DNA of 64,000 bases from Clostridiaceae bacterium (GCA_012838135.1 DUPV01000072.1:1-64000), one strand, 5' to 3'; shown: positions 54,851 to 64,000, numbered from the stretch's first letter. A program made the numbers and translations. The notes: generated by a model from the sequence alone, not told the origin.

Positions 54851-55990
54851 CTATATTTCATAATCTGCAGCTTTTTTCAAACGATTCATGTACGCAATTC
54901 CTGCTCCATCCATCTGTTCCGCAGAACAAATTATTAAATCCGCTCGGATCCGGTCAAACTCTCTAAATCGGTTGAACAAATCATGAGCTGCACCTGCAGC
55001 ACCTTGTTGATTGTTGTATGATTCTAACTTAAACCCGACATTGTAACAAGTCGATTTATACAAATATTTCTTAAAATATTCTAAATTCAGCTTTTTGCTC
55101 AATTTCTCCGCTAAAAATAAACCTACCAAAATTTCTTTCGTCGTATCTTTTTTCATATTGTTATCAGATATTTTATTGCGAATAAATCCTTCAATCCCCG
55201 TTAACAAATTATTAAGTCGCTCTGTCGGATTGGAATTTTCTGCTAAAATAAGAACTGTCGCTCGAGGTGAATAATGACGATATTTCTGCCCCGGAGCTTT
55301 CGGTTGGAAATCCGGCTTACTGCCTGATTGATCTGCTTGATATTCGGTTATATCGATTCCCACTACATTTTTAATGTCGCGAGCCGTGATAAATCCCGGT
55401 CTTAAAATCACCGGATCAGCAATACTTAAATCAATAATCGTTGATTCCAAACCATAATCAGAAGCTCCTCCATCCAGAATATAAGGTATTTTGCCTGCTA
55501 AATCTTGATAAACATGCCATGCTTGAGTCGGTGACGGCTTACCTGATAAATTCGCCGACGGTGCAACAATCGGAACTTCTGCAAGTTCAATTAAAGCTTG
55601 GGCAATCGGATCACTCGGAAAGCGAATTGCAACCGTTGGCAAACCTGCACTGACTATTTCCGGTATAAGATCACTTTTTTGCAAAATTAAGGTAAGTGGC
55701 CCCGGTGCAAAAACATCTAACAAGTCATAGGCAATTTGAGGAATATTGATTGCAATTTCAGTCAAATGTGCAAGCCTGCTCAAGTGGACAATTAACGGAT
55801 TATCCTGAGGTCTGCCTTTAACTTCAAAAACCTTTTTAATTGCTGTTTCGCAGAATGCATTTGCTCCCAGCCCATAGACTGTTTCCGTCGGAAAAGCTAC
55901 TAATTCGCCTGATCTTATCGCTTCGGCTGCCGGCAGAATCAGAGCGGAATCAAAATCCGGATTCAGTTTTATTACTTCCGTATTAATCAT
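54851..55990 (-). CDS. Threonylcarbamoyl-AMP synthase (Sua5/TsaC2)
   Basis: Makes threonylcarbamoyl-AMP for t6A37 modification of ANN-decoding tRNAs; 379 residues. The N-terminal YrdC domain (about 10-205) has FPTETVYGLGANA near 34, KGRPQDNPLIVHL near 58 and SANLSGKPSPT near 145. The C-terminal Sua5 domain (about 230-379) is linked by PGQKYRHYSPRA, the conserved Sua5 linker, so this is the two-domain form. Between it and prfA lies a 115-base stretch with degenerate repeats. The start has only a weak Shine-Dalgarno. Confidence 0.93.
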   Translation of the reverse strand: MINTEVIKLNPDFDSALILPAAEAIRSGELVAFPTETVYGLGANAFCETAIKKVFEVKGRPQDNPLIVHLSRLAHLTEIAINIPQIAYDLLDVFAPGPLTLILQKSDLIPEIVSAGLPTVAIRFPSDPIAQALIELAEVPIVAPSANLSGKPSPTQAWHVYQDLAGKIPYILDGGASDYGLESTIIDLSIADPVILRPGFITARDIKNVVGIDITEYQADQSGSKPDFQPKAPGQKYRHYSPRATVLILAENSNPTERLNNLLTGIEGFIRNKISDNNMKKDTTKEILVGLFLAEKLSKKLNLEYFKKYLYKSTCYNVGFKLESYNNQQGAAGAAHDLFNRFREFDRIRADLIICSAEQMDGAGIAYMNRLKKAADYEI

Positions 55991-56028
55991 TCTTTTTAGC
56001 TTTATAAGTCATTCGTTTCAATTCAACT

Positions 56029-56118
56029 TCATTAATTATTCGTCAATCATTAGTCTTAAGACAACTAAACTGCATTAATCATTCGTCTTAAGGAACCTGT
56101 CTTTATTAATCGTTCTTC
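56029..56118. repeat. Degenerate short repeats between prfA and sua5
   Basis: Variants of ATTAATCATTCGTCTTAAG occur at about 56030, 56043, 56073 and 56104, with the first half again near 55982 in the sua5 start. They overlap the prfA end by a few bases. Spacing is irregular (about 13-31 bases). They may be remnants of slippage and have no clear function. Confidence 0.45.
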
Positions 56119-57197
56119 ATTCCCATTTCATTTGTCTTAGCGTCGATCGCTTTTTCATGGGCAGCAGCCTGCAGACTGTTAATAAAGGGTTCTAAATCTC
56201 CGGACAAAATATTATCCAATTGATATAAAGTTAAATTTATTCGGTGATCGCTCACTCTGCCTTGCGGGAAATTATAAGTTCTGATTCTTTCACTGCGGTC
56301 TCCGGTACCGACTTGATCTTTGCGGTCACTGGCAATTGCCGCATCTAGTTTTCTCTGCTCAATTTCATAAAGTCTTGTTCGCAGAACCTGCATAGCTTTA
56401 TCTTTGTTTTTATGTTGCGAACGTTGATCTTGGCAAGTCACAACCAGACCGGTCGGCAAGTGAGTTATTCTGATTGCCGAACTGGTTTTGTTAACATGTT
56501 GTCCGCCTGCTCCCGATGCCCGATAAGTATCGATCTGTAAATCTGCCGGATCAATTTCTATATCAACTTCTTCCGCTTCCGGCAAAACGGCAACCGTAAC
56601 AGTAGATGTATGAATTCTACCTCCGGCTTCTGTTTCAGGTACTCTTTGCACTCGATGTACACCGCTTTCATATTTTAACTTTGAGAAAGCTCCCCGTCCG
56701 ATTATTTCAAAAATAACTTCTTTAAAACCGCCAATTTCATTTTCGGAAGCATCGATTAAGTCAAAACTCCAGCCTTGAGTTTCAGCAAATGACGTATACA
56801 TCTTAAATAAATCACCGGCAAATAAGGCTGCTTCGTCTCCACCGGCACCGGCACGTATCTCGACAATAACATTTTTTTCATCATTCGGATCCTTGGGAAT
56901 CAGTGCTTCCTTAATTGCAGCATCAATCTCAGCTATTTCAGATTCCAATTCCGATATTTCTTCCCGAATTAAATCACGAAATTCCTGATCTTCTGTCTCA
57001 TATAGCAAAGTTTTATTTTCTTCCAATTCAGTTTCCGCTTGATTTAAACGCAAAACATTTTTGACTAAAGGTTCAAGTTCGTTAAATTCTTTGACTAAGC
57101 CCAAATATTTATCCTGATCATTAATAACCATCGGATCTGCAAGCATTATATTCAATTCTTCATAGCGTTTTACTGAATTTTCTAAATTCTGATTCAT
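56106..57197 (-). CDS. prfA: Peptide chain release factor 1
   Basis: RF1, 363 residues. The catalytic loop is [18 protein letters not shown] near 230. The anticodon-like region around [27 protein letters not shown] near 185 is of the RF1 type, recognising UAA and UAG. The helical N-terminal domain (1-105) is complete. GTAGGAGAA precedes the ATG. PrmC, which methylates the GGQ glutamine, is encoded just upstream (28 bases), the usual pairing. Confidence 0.97.
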   Translation of the reverse strand: MNQNLENSVKRYEELNIMLADPMVINDQDKYLGLVKEFNELEPLVKNVLRLNQAETELEENKTLLYETEDQEFRDLIREEISELESEIAEIDAAIKEALIPKDPNDEKNVIVEIRAGAGGDEAALFAGDLFKMYTSFAETQGWSFDLIDASENEIGGFKEVIFEIIGRGAFSKLKYESGVHRVQRVPETEAGGRIHTSTVTVAVLPEAEEVDIEIDPADLQIDTYRASGAGGQHVNKTSSAIRITHLPTGLVVTCQDQRSQHKNKDKAMQVLRTRLYEIEQRKLDAAIASDRKDQVGTGDRSERIRTYNFPQGRVSDHRINLTLYQLDNILSGDLEPFINSLQAAAHEKAIDAKTNEMGMKND

Positions 57198-57225
57198 TCA
57201 ATTCTCCTACATTAGTTAAGTAATC

Positions 57226-58107
57226 TCATTTTATAACAAACCCCAGAATTCTGTCGTGTTTTTGAAAATCATCCAGCTCAATAATTTTTTCTATGTCTAA
57301 GTTTGTTTCTGCGAATATTTGTTTGATTGCATTTCTTTGACCTGAACCATGCTCCAGTAATAATACAGTATTTCCGGTATCCGATAAAAACGGTTTTAAT
57401 TCTTCGGCGATTCTGCGGTAAAAATCCAGACCGTCTTCACCGCCGTCTAAAGCTAAATGCGGTTCATACTCAAAAACATCTGCTTCTAATTTCTCAATAT
57501 CTTCACTTTTGATATAAGGCGGATTAGCAATTATTAAATCAAATCGTTGCAACTCAGGAAATAAATCCGCAGCAACAACTTCAATCTGACAATCCGGTTC
57601 GCAATATTGCATTATGTTCGCTCTGCAAGTAGCCAAAGCCTGTTCTGAAATATCGGTCAAAATGACATCAGCTTCTGCACATTCAGTTTTAAGTTCCAAA
57701 TAAAGTGTTATACCTACACAACCTGTACCGGTACACAATTCAAGAATTCTCGGTTTGCCGGAAAACCATTCTTTTTGCTTTGCCAAAACCAAATCAACTA
57801 ATAATTCTGTTTCCGGCCTGGGAATCAAGCAATTTTCAACCTGAAATTTTCTGCCGTAAAATTCTGTTTGTCCGGTAATATAAGCAAAAGGTGTTCGATT
57901 TCTTCTTAATTCAACGTATTCAGCAAAAACTTGTACTTGCTTTGCATTCAAATTCTGATCCGGTTGAGTCAATTGTTCTTTTAGACTGATTCCGGTTGCC
58001 GCCTCCAGCAATAGTCTGGTTTCATATAATGCATTTTCAATTCCTGCTTTTGTCAATTGTGCTGCCGAGCAGCGAATTAAAAAATCTGTCGGTTTACCAA
58101 TCATCAC
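57226..58107 (-). CDS. prmC: Release factor glutamine N5-methyltransferase PrmC
   Basis: SAM-dependent methyltransferase of 293 residues that modifies the GGQ glutamine of release factors. The N-terminal helical domain (about 1-85) binds the release factor. The catalytic domain has the SAM loop ILELCTGTGCVGITL near 120 and the NPPY motif (LIIANPPYIK near 192). The start overlaps the DUF1385 gene by 14 bases, with GAAGG upstream. It is followed by its substrate gene prfA. Confidence 0.95.
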   Translation of the reverse strand: MMIGKPTDFLIRCSAAQLTKAGIENALYETRLLLEAATGISLKEQLTQPDQNLNAKQVQVFAEYVELRRNRTPFAYITGQTEFYGRKFQVENCLIPRPETELLVDLVLAKQKEWFSGKPRILELCTGTGCVGITLYLELKTECAEADVILTDISEQALATCRANIMQYCEPDCQIEVVAADLFPELQRFDLIIANPPYIKSEDIEKLEADVFEYEPHLALDGGEDGLDFYRRIAEELKPFLSDTGNTVLLLEHGSGQRNAIKQIFAETNLDIEKIIELDDFQKHDRILGFVIK

Positions 58108-59161
58108 TACCTTCTTGTTCGGGAATTACCGCTTCCATGGCTACAATTGCCACTTCAATCATACTGTCATCCGGTTCCGCCGTAGTTAATTTCTGCATTG
58201 CCATTCCCGGTTTGCTGATCACTCTGGTCAATGCGTTATCATAACGACCGACCAACCTGATTATTTCATAAGTTATTCCGGCAATTACCGGCAATAACAG
58301 TAATCTTACAATCAGATTAACCAAGCGGCTGCGCCAACCGATAAACGCCAAAATAATAATACTGACAATCATAATTAAAAACATAAATGATGTACCACAG
58401 CGTGGATGAAATCTGCTGAATTCTCTGATGTTTTCTACTGTTAATGGCATTCTCGCTTCATAACATGCAATGGTTTTATGCTCTGAACCATGATATTGCC
58501 AAACACGTTTAATTTCATCCATTTTGGAAACTAACCATAAGTACAAAATAAAAATCCCGACACGAATAATGCCTTCAAACAAGGTCAAAGCCAAACTGAT
58601 TAAGCGAGATGCTAAATCAATTTTGAACAAAACTTTAATACCGTCAACAATTAAACCCGGCAACAACATAAAAATAATGACCGAGAAAAATATGCTGACA
58701 ATAGCTGACACATATAAACCGAAATTCGGATACCGTTCCGAAAAATTCTTCTTGCTTTTATCTGATTCGGAAACAGATCTTTTTTCTGCTTTAATTTTGG
58801 TAATTTCTGCGGATTCGGCTGTTTTTGTTGATTCTGCTGCTTCTGTATCAGTAATTTCTTCTTTTTCAGCAATTACTTCTGATTCTGTCATTTCTTCCGA
58901 TTCGGCTATATCTGCTGACCGCATCAAAGCTCTCGTACCTAACACCAATTGTTTAAATACTCTGACCGGACCTCGAATAAATGGAATAGTTTCCGCTTTG
59001 GATTTTTTGCCTGTTGCCAAAAATTCCAATTTTATTTCACCTTTGGCATTTCTTACCGCCATTGCTTTTTTATCGGGTCCGATCATCATTAAACCTTCGA
59101 TTAAAGCTTGTCCGCCAATTGTCGTTTTATGTACTTCCCGGATATTATTATCTTGTCTCAT
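58094..59161 (-). CDS. DUF1385 membrane protein with a long low-complexity insert
   Basis: Member of the DUF1385 family, typical of clostridial prfA/prmC/rpmE clusters; function unknown. The N-terminal part is canonical (TIGGQALIEGLMMIGPDKKAMAVR). Between about 83 and 145 lies an insert of Glu/Ser/Thr/Ala/Lys repeats (such as EEMTESEVIAEKEEITDTEA), absent from most members. Helices near 150-170, 190-215 and 260-300 surround the conserved YHGSEHKTIACYEA and FSRFHPRCGTSFMFL motifs. The His, Glu and Cys residues suggest a metal site (inference). It lies between rpmE and prmC. Confidence 0.88.
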   Translation of the reverse strand: MRQDNNIREVHKTTIGGQALIEGLMMIGPDKKAMAVRNAKGEIKLEFLATGKKSKAETIPFIRGPVRVFKQLVLGTRALMRSADIAESEEMTESEVIAEKEEITDTEAAESTKTAESAEITKIKAEKRSVSESDKSKKNFSERYPNFGLYVSAIVSIFFSVIIFMLLPGLIVDGIKVLFKIDLASRLISLALTLFEGIIRVGIFILYLWLVSKMDEIKRVWQYHGSEHKTIACYEARMPLTVENIREFSRFHPRCGTSFMFLIMIVSIIILAFIGWRSRLVNLIVRLLLLPVIAGITYEIIRLVGRYDNALTRVISKPGMAMQKLTTAEPDDSMIEVAIVAMEAVIPEQEGSDDW

Positions 59162-59309
59162 TGATTTTCACCTATATCACATACAAGGTTTTTAATTTGC
59201 TAAACTATCGATCTAATAAAAATGTTTAATGTTTAAAATCTACAATAAAAAAGGAGTTTGCACAACAAAATGTACACCCTCCTCACTCTTCATTAATCGA
59301 TTCTATAAG

Positions 59310-59522
59310 TTATTCAGATTTTTTTGCACGATCCATACGACGTTTGAACTTATCTACACGACCGCCGGTATCGACTAACTTTTGGCGTCCGGTATAGAAC
59401 GGATGACATTTTGAACAAATATCTACTGTAATACTCTCCAAAATTGAACCTGTTTCAAAAGTTTCACCGCATGCACAACGCACTACGCATTTTCCGTATT
59501 TAGGATGGATTCCTTCTTTCAT
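59310..59522 (-). CDS. rpmE: 50S ribosomal protein L31
   Basis: L31, 70 residues. The track start (59573) adds 17 residues; the ATG at 59522 follows GAGGTGA and gives the normal [16 protein letters not shown]. Cysteines in RCACGETF and in [24 protein letters not shown] make it the zinc-binding (C+) type, not the zinc-free paralogue used in starvation. It heads the DUF1385-prmC-prfA-sua5-phosphatase run. Confidence 0.96.
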   Translation of the reverse strand: MKEGIHPKYGKCVVRCACGETFETGSILESITVDICSKCHPFYTGRQKLVDTGGRVDKFKRRMDRAKKSE

Positions 59523-59657
59523 TATTTTCACCTCACATACCATACCGCCCGTAAGTATCTTGCGTTCTCTCACGAATGCGATACGAGTTTATTGAATAGC
59601 TTAATCAGCTTTAGCTGTCAAACAGCTTATGTATGATATACCCTTTGAAATCAAAAG

Positions 59658-61517
59658 TCAATTCAACAAATACAAATTTGCTTCATAAGGTTGCATTTTT
59701 TGTTTAGGATCAATTTTCAGAACTGTGGCAGCATGATAATTGCTGATCAGCAATTTAGATTTGCGCTTTAGATTCGGTCTTTTGAACAGATCAGAACTTA
59801 AATTGATTTCTATATAATAATTATTTCTGATATAACCGAAAAAGTTTTTGCGTTTCGGATATATAAATTCGATTGGTGCATAAACGAAGTCCACATTTTG
59901 ATTACGAAATTCAATTAAATTTTTATAAAAATTCAGAATTGAATCGGCATCGGTCAGCTGTTGTTCGATTGAACTGACTTTGTCGACTTGACCTTTGATC
60001 CAAGGTTCTCCTTCCGAGAAATCACCCTGTTCTGTCCATTTGATAACGGTTCTCGCATGATCTCTGCTTCCGGCAAGAACCGTAGCTAGATTGCTTTGCT
60101 TCAATTTATTTAAACTTTCAACATCGCGTAATTCTTCGGCACTGAATGTCTGATTAATAAAACCTGCTTCCTGGCCTTGATAAATAAACGGTGTACCTTT
60201 TAAAGTTAAAAGTAACATTGCAATTAATTTACCAAGAACTTGATGATAACGCGGATTCGGATTTACTTTGGAAATCATGCGCGGATTATCATGATTTTCA
60301 AAAAACAAGGACATCCAATCATGGTTGGATAGGGCATTATTCCATTTCATAATGTATTCCTTATAAAAATTCAAATCGTAAAGATAATCATCATAGCGGA
60401 CCTTGCCCGGTATTTCGAGATGATCAAAATTAAAAATCAAATCGAGTTCCTGACGATAATCGGCTGATAGTAGTTTTCCCATTTGAATTCCGATACCAGG
60501 AGTTTCACCAATGCTGAACAATTGATTCGGCTTAAACGCTTTTTGATGAATCTCTTTAAGATATTTATGCAAATTCTCACCGTAATAATAGTTTTCGATA
60601 CCTCTGAATTCCATCAAGTCACCAACCCACTTATTACCATCAGGCAAACCCGGTTTTTTCGAAATATAATTGATGACGTCTAAACGATAACCGTCAATTC
60701 CCAATTCAGCATAAAAATTAATTATTTTGACAACTTCCGCACGCACAGCAGGATTATCCCAATTTAAATCAAACTGCTCACTGGCAAAAAGATGCAAAGC
60801 CGCAATATCCTGTTCTTCAAAGATTTGCCAAGCATCTTCAAAAAAGAACGATACCCAATTGTTAATGTCATCCGGCTTACGGAAAAAATAGTAATCTCGC
60901 TTATCAGAATTCGGATTGTTAAGTGCTTCTATAAACCAAGGATGTTGTGCACTGGTATGATTGACTACCAAATCCAAAATGATCTTGAGACCTCTTGCAT
61001 GACAACCGGAAATCAAATCTCTTAAATCCTGCATTGTACCCATTTCCGGATTAATTTGATAATAATCACTAATGTCATAGCCATTATCCTGCATCGGTGA
61101 CTTAAAAATCGGTGAAAGCCAAATGCCACCAAAACCCATTTCAGCAATATAATCTAATTTACCGATAATTCCTTTAAGATCGCCTAAACCATCACCATCG
61201 GCATCTTTAAAAGAACGGGGATAAATCTGATAAAAGACAATTTCTTTCCACCATTGCTTGGTCAAAGTACCACCCTTTTGGACGGCAACATCTTTTTCCT
61301 GATTAATTAAATCACAAAACACTTGTAAAAAATCCGGATCTTTAATCCATTTTTTCAAATGTTTAAGTTTCAAATTACCGATCAAAGGATTGGTTAACCA
61401 CTTGACTGAAACATTCATTTGCATCAGAACTTTATCAATAACATCTCGTCCGACCGGAGTGTTGTAAACAGTTTTAATTTTCGAATTCGGTGTAACCTTT
61501 TCGTATGTTAAATTCAT
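59658..61517 (-). CDS. GH13 alpha-glucosidase with N-terminal extension
   Basis: Glycoside hydrolase family 13 enzyme, 619 residues, no signal peptide. The catalytic domain begins near residue 88 (WWKEIVFYQIYPRSFKDADGDGLGDLKGI), as in oligo-1,6-glucosidase and alpha-glucosidase (GH13_31-like). LDLVVNHTS lies near 185, nucleophile GYRLDVI near 275, acid/base SIGETPG near 334 and ENHDNPRM near 407. The first 85 residues are an unusual extension of helical character (LKLKHLKKWIKDPDFLQVFCDLI) with no family I know. It should hydrolyse short alpha-glucosides imported by the symporter encoded just upstream. The pair fits pullulanase elsewhere in the window. Confidence 0.9.
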   Translation of the reverse strand: MNLTYEKVTPNSKIKTVYNTPVGRDVIDKVLMQMNVSVKWLTNPLIGNLKLKHLKKWIKDPDFLQVFCDLINQEKDVAVQKGGTLTKQWWKEIVFYQIYPRSFKDADGDGLGDLKGIIGKLDYIAEMGFGGIWLSPIFKSPMQDNGYDISDYYQINPEMGTMQDLRDLISGCHARGLKIILDLVVNHTSAQHPWFIEALNNPNSDKRDYYFFRKPDDINNWVSFFFEDAWQIFEEQDIAALHLFASEQFDLNWDNPAVRAEVVKIINFYAELGIDGYRLDVINYISKKPGLPDGNKWVGDLMEFRGIENYYYGENLHKYLKEIHQKAFKPNQLFSIGETPGIGIQMGKLLSADYRQELDLIFNFDHLEIPGKVRYDDYLYDLNFYKEYIMKWNNALSNHDWMSLFFENHDNPRMISKVNPNPRYHQVLGKLIAMLLLTLKGTPFIYQGQEAGFINQTFSAEELRDVESLNKLKQSNLATVLAGSRDHARTVIKWTEQGDFSEGEPWIKGQVDKVSSIEQQLTDADSILNFYKNLIEFRNQNVDFVYAPIEFIYPKRKNFFGYIRNNYYIEINLSSDLFKRPNLKRKSKLLISNYHAATVLKIDPKQKMQPYEANLYLLN

Positions 61518-61590
61518 ATTCCCCTCACAGTCTGTAATGCTGTATTGTTCTGTTTTCTAGCAAGCTATACTTTTCTTCTCAGACATGCTT

Positions 61591-62949
61591 TTAATTTTTT
61601 CGTCTTTCAGTCAATTCTTTCAGCATTTCAGCATAACTCTCTTCAGTAATTTTATATTTGATACGATAAACAATATAGCCGATCACAATCAATAACAACG
61701 GTAAAATCATCATACTGATTTTAAATACGAAAGCACCTTTTTCTGTAACATCCGATGCTTTTTCTGCAGAATTCACTCCGGTCAATACCAGAGTTTGGCT
61801 GACAATTCCCGTTGCAATTGCGCCGCCTATCTTATAGATTAAAGGCTGTAAAGACAGAGTGATCGAATCATTGCGCTTGCCGAATTTATATTCACCATAT
61901 TCGACCGTATCCGCAATAAACATTAACATCATCAACTGAATAAACGCTTGTCCCACAAAGATTAAAATTCCGGCAATTACTATTAAAATCATAGAATGGT
62001 CTCCGAAAAAGAAAATTAAATATCCGATCACTACCAAGATTGTTGCAGTAAAATACAATTTACGTCGATTGAAACGTTTGGAAAATAATGGAAATACACT
62101 CAAAGCCGCAATTTGACTCACGCCTAAAACTAAAGCAAAAATTGCATATTTATCTTCATCACCATAGATGTATTTGAAATAATGCAATCCGAATTGAGTC
62201 GTAGTCATATAACCGATCATGAATAAAGCCATCGAAACCGTGGTCCAAAGCAATTGATCGTTTTGGAAAATAATTTTGACGATTTCTGAAAATTTTGTAT
62301 GTTCTTCAACTTTTTGTAATTCAACATCTTCTTTAGTAAAAAGCAAAGTGAATAATTGAAAAAACCACATCAAAGCAACTAATATAATCGCTAATGTCGT
62401 GTAGGCTTTTTGCATTGAACCGAGCAGGTCTGCCAACATTTTGGTAACCGGCACAATCCCGACTACTAAAGAAAAAAGTCCGATATTTGCACAAATTCTG
62501 GCTACCGCTCCGATCTTTTCGCGATCTTTTTGGTTAGAAGACAACGCCGGCAACATCGACCAATAAGCTATATCGTTTGCGGTATAACTGATTTCCCAGA
62601 ACAAATAAATAACTGCGAAGATTAAAACATATGCCGAACCGGTTAGACCGAAATCGATAAACATTAAAATCGTAAATATACCGGACAAAAAAGCACCGGA
62701 AAAAATCCAAGGTTTGAATTTACCGAATCGACTTTTGGTATTGTCCACCAATAAGCCCATGACCGGGTCATTGATTGCATCAAAAATCCGCATTACCATA
62801 AATACAATACCGATTGAAACCAAATCGCGATCTGATACATCTAAAACATCTGTTAAATAAACCATGAGAAACATTGAAACCAATGTATAAACCATATCAC
62901 GACCGATCGTGCCGATTCCGTATGACCAAATGTTGTTCTTTGCTTTCAT
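61591..62949 (-). CDS. GPH-family sugar:cation symporter
   Basis: Glycoside-pentoside-hexuronide:cation symporter (MelB/YicJ-like), 452 residues, twelve helices. The track begins at a TTG at 63003; the ATG at 62949 gives the normal start (KAKNNIWSYGIGTIGRDMVYTLVSMFLMVYLTDVL). Family motifs are DAINDPVMGLLVDNTKSRFGKFKPWI near 60 and DTVEYGEYKFGKRNDS near 350. It lies 73 bases before the GH13 gene on the same strand. The likely cargo is an alpha-glucoside such as maltose or isomaltose (inferred from the neighbour). Confidence 0.9.
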   Translation of the reverse strand: MKAKNNIWSYGIGTIGRDMVYTLVSMFLMVYLTDVLDVSDRDLVSIGIVFMVMRIFDAINDPVMGLLVDNTKSRFGKFKPWIFSGAFLSGIFTILMFIDFGLTGSAYVLIFAVIYLFWEISYTANDIAYWSMLPALSSNQKDREKIGAVARICANIGLFSLVVGIVPVTKMLADLLGSMQKAYTTLAIILVALMWFFQLFTLLFTKEDVELQKVEEHTKFSEIVKIIFQNDQLLWTTVSMALFMIGYMTTTQFGLHYFKYIYGDEDKYAIFALVLGVSQIAALSVFPLFSKRFNRRKLYFTATILVVIGYLIFFFGDHSMILIVIAGILIFVGQAFIQLMMLMFIADTVEYGEYKFGKRNDSITLSLQPLIYKIGGAIATGIVSQTLVLTGVNSAEKASDVTEKGAFVFKISMMILPLLLIVIGYIVYRIKYKITEESYAEMLKELTERRKN

Positions 62950-63042
62950 TATTTTACCCGTTTCAAATGTAATTTGCTCTTGATTATTATAGTCAATTTT
63001 CAAATATTTATTAATAAAAATTAAATTTTCTATATATTATTA

Positions 63043-63098
63043 ATGGTATCATTAGCAGATGAGTATTTAAAATGGTATTATTTTGAAACATGGTATTA
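63043..63098. repeat. Three ATGGTAT(C/T)A repeats between symporter and carboxypeptidase
   Basis: ATGGTATCA at 63043 and ATGGTATTA at 63072 and 63090 lie upstream of the divergent symporter and VanY-like genes. They could be half-sites for a regulator. A TATAAT at 63103-63108, with TTTTGA 16 bases upstream at 63081, faces the plus-strand gene. Confidence 0.4.
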
Positions 63099-63186
63099 CA
63101 AATTATAATGAAATCAAATTTCATTCTACAGCTCGCCAAAAATGACATAGTATATTAAGCAATGTAGATATAAACGGAATAATTTT

Positions 63187-64000
63187 ATGAGTAATAAAAG
63201 TAAGAAAAACAGAAATCAAAAAAGTAACAAAACAAATGTTATAAAAATAATCCTCGGCAGCTTGTGCAGCATATTATTGATAATGACAATTCTCTTAGTC
63301 AGCAAGCCTGAATTGTTATATCGCGTGCAAGGTGTTCTTCTAGGACGTAAAGATCAATATGTCTCATTAAAGGGAAAAAATTATTCAAAAACTAATTTGC
63401 AAAGTTTTGATTTAAACAGTCAAACAGAATGGCGTTCTGAACAAAGTTTGATTCTGCTCAATAAAACCCATGCTTTACCTGAAGGTTTTGAGCCACAGAT
63501 GGCAGAATATAAGGATAGCGGTGTTCAAATGAATGTTGCCATGTTAGATGCATATGCACAACTATCGGCTGCAGTCACTGAAAACACCGGAGATAAGATG
63601 TATGTCAGTTCAGTCTACCGTTCAGTTGAAGAACAAGCGGAAATCCAGGCAAATGATCCGGAAATAGCTTTACCGCCGGGTCACAGTGAACATCATACCG
63701 GTTTGGCAGTTGACGTCTACGTTTTCGAACATGCCGGAATGAATTTCCTTGAAAGTGAAGCCGGACAATATGTCAATAAAAATTGCTATGATTTCGGTTT
63801 TATCATTCGTTATCCTGAGGACAAGGAAGAGATTACCGGTATAACTTTTGAACCTTGGCATTTGCGTTATGTCGGACTGCCTCATTCTAAAATCATCCAA
63901 CAAAAATTTATCACATTTGAAGAATATATTGATTTATTAAAACCGAATAAATTTTATCGTTATAACAATTATCTTATTACAAGACAACCTCTTAATTCAC
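63187..64000 (+). CDS. D-alanyl-D-alanine carboxypeptidase, VanY-like (M15B), 3' partial
   Basis: Translated by hand; the frame is open from the ATG at 63187 to the window edge (271 codons), so the end is missing. A basic N-terminus (NKSKKNRNQKSNK) precedes one membrane helix near 18-38, which anchors the protein with its domain outside. The VanY domain (about 95-240) has the zinc motif PPGHSEHHTGLAVDV (SxHxxGxAxD) near 160-174 and the second site EPWHLRYVG near 220. The conserved VSSVYRSVEEQ loop is present. It would trim terminal D-Ala from peptidoglycan peptides. No van regulatory or ligase genes are nearby, so a housekeeping role is likelier than glycopeptide resistance. The ribosome site is weak (GGAAT). 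Confidence 0.87.
   Translation, partial: MSNKSKKNRNQKSNKTNVIKIILGSLCSILLIMTILLVSKPELLYRVQGVLLGRKDQYVSLKGKNYSKTNLQSFDLNSQTEWRSEQSLILLNKTHALPEGFEPQMAEYKDSGVQMNVAMLDAYAQLSAAVTENTGDKMYVSSVYRSVEEQAEIQANDPEIALPPGHSEHHTGLAVDVYVFEHAGMNFLESEAGQYVNKNCYDFGFIIRYPEDKEEITGITFEPWHLRYVGLPHSKIIQQKFITFEEYIDLLKPNKFYRYNNYLITRQPLNS

Noticed and set aside
63187-64000. Glycopeptide-resistance locus
   Set aside because: Only a VanY-like gene is seen; no ligase, dehydrogenase or two-component genes are nearby in the window.

Overview
The window looks like a chromosomal segment of a low-to-moderate GC Gram-positive bacterium, most likely a clostridial Firmicute. The evidence is the order rpmE-DUF1385-prmC-prfA-sua5-LMW phosphatase, the order rpsF-ssb-rpsR-rplI-dnaB-tilS-hpt-ftsH, a class III fructose-1,6-bisphosphatase, a membrane pyrophosphatase, the TPP-riboswitch/ykoFEDC unit, and strong AGGAGG-type ribosome binding sites. 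I cannot name a genus. Base composition is mosaic: core genes are near 38% GC in blocks I sampled, while hppA and its neighbour are near 57%.

Layout. 1-1.8 kb: a secreted multi-OB-fold protein on the minus strand, cut by the window edge. 2.1-10.0 kb: a plus-strand type IV pilus operon (pilB, pilT, pilC, major pilin, prepilin peptidase, pilM, pilN, pilO). 10.0-18.0 kb: a convergent minus-strand operon of four prepilin-like proteins. Its first gene encodes a class III prepilin leader fused to an adhesin-like body of about 2,100 residues with GLUG repeats. This is the most striking part of the window; I interpret it as a pilus-tip adhesin that is itself a minor pilin. 18.2-21.7 kb: ykoFEDC, an ECF-type thiamine-precursor uptake system, behind a TPP riboswitch. 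22-24.9 kb: a LapA-like membrane protein, a degenerate region with gene remnants and 33-bp spaced repeats, an XRE-CPBP fusion protein, and tRNA-Cys and tRNA-Gly. 25.3-30.2 kb: livJHMGF, a branched-chain amino acid ABC importer with a strong hairpin after livJ. 30.2-34.0 kb: an unknown protein, hppA and a CPBP protease. 34.2-39.3 kb: a self-contained TetR / MFS / ABC efflux operon with a palindromic operator candidate.

39.4-64 kb is mostly minus-strand core metabolism and information processing: patatin-like lipase, type I pullulanase, SDR reductase, murC (plus strand), fbp, the ftsH-to-rpsF ribosomal/replication operon, the LMW phosphatase/sua5/prfA/prmC/DUF1385/rpmE cluster, then a GH13 alpha-glucosidase with a GPH-family sugar symporter. 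The window ends in a plus-strand D,D-carboxypeptidase (VanY-like), cut by the edge. The two edge genes are absent from the ORF track and were translated by hand.

How the parts connect. PilB and PilT would power extension and retraction, PilC and PilMNO form the membrane platform, and the peptidase processes the pilins. The convergent minor-pilin set, including one member lacking Glu+5 as in GspK, would prime and cap the fibre. Pullulanase, GH13 enzyme and GPH symporter suggest growth on alpha-glucan fragments. Many track starts were moved downstream to starts with a visible Shine-Dalgarno sequence; each case is explained in its entry.
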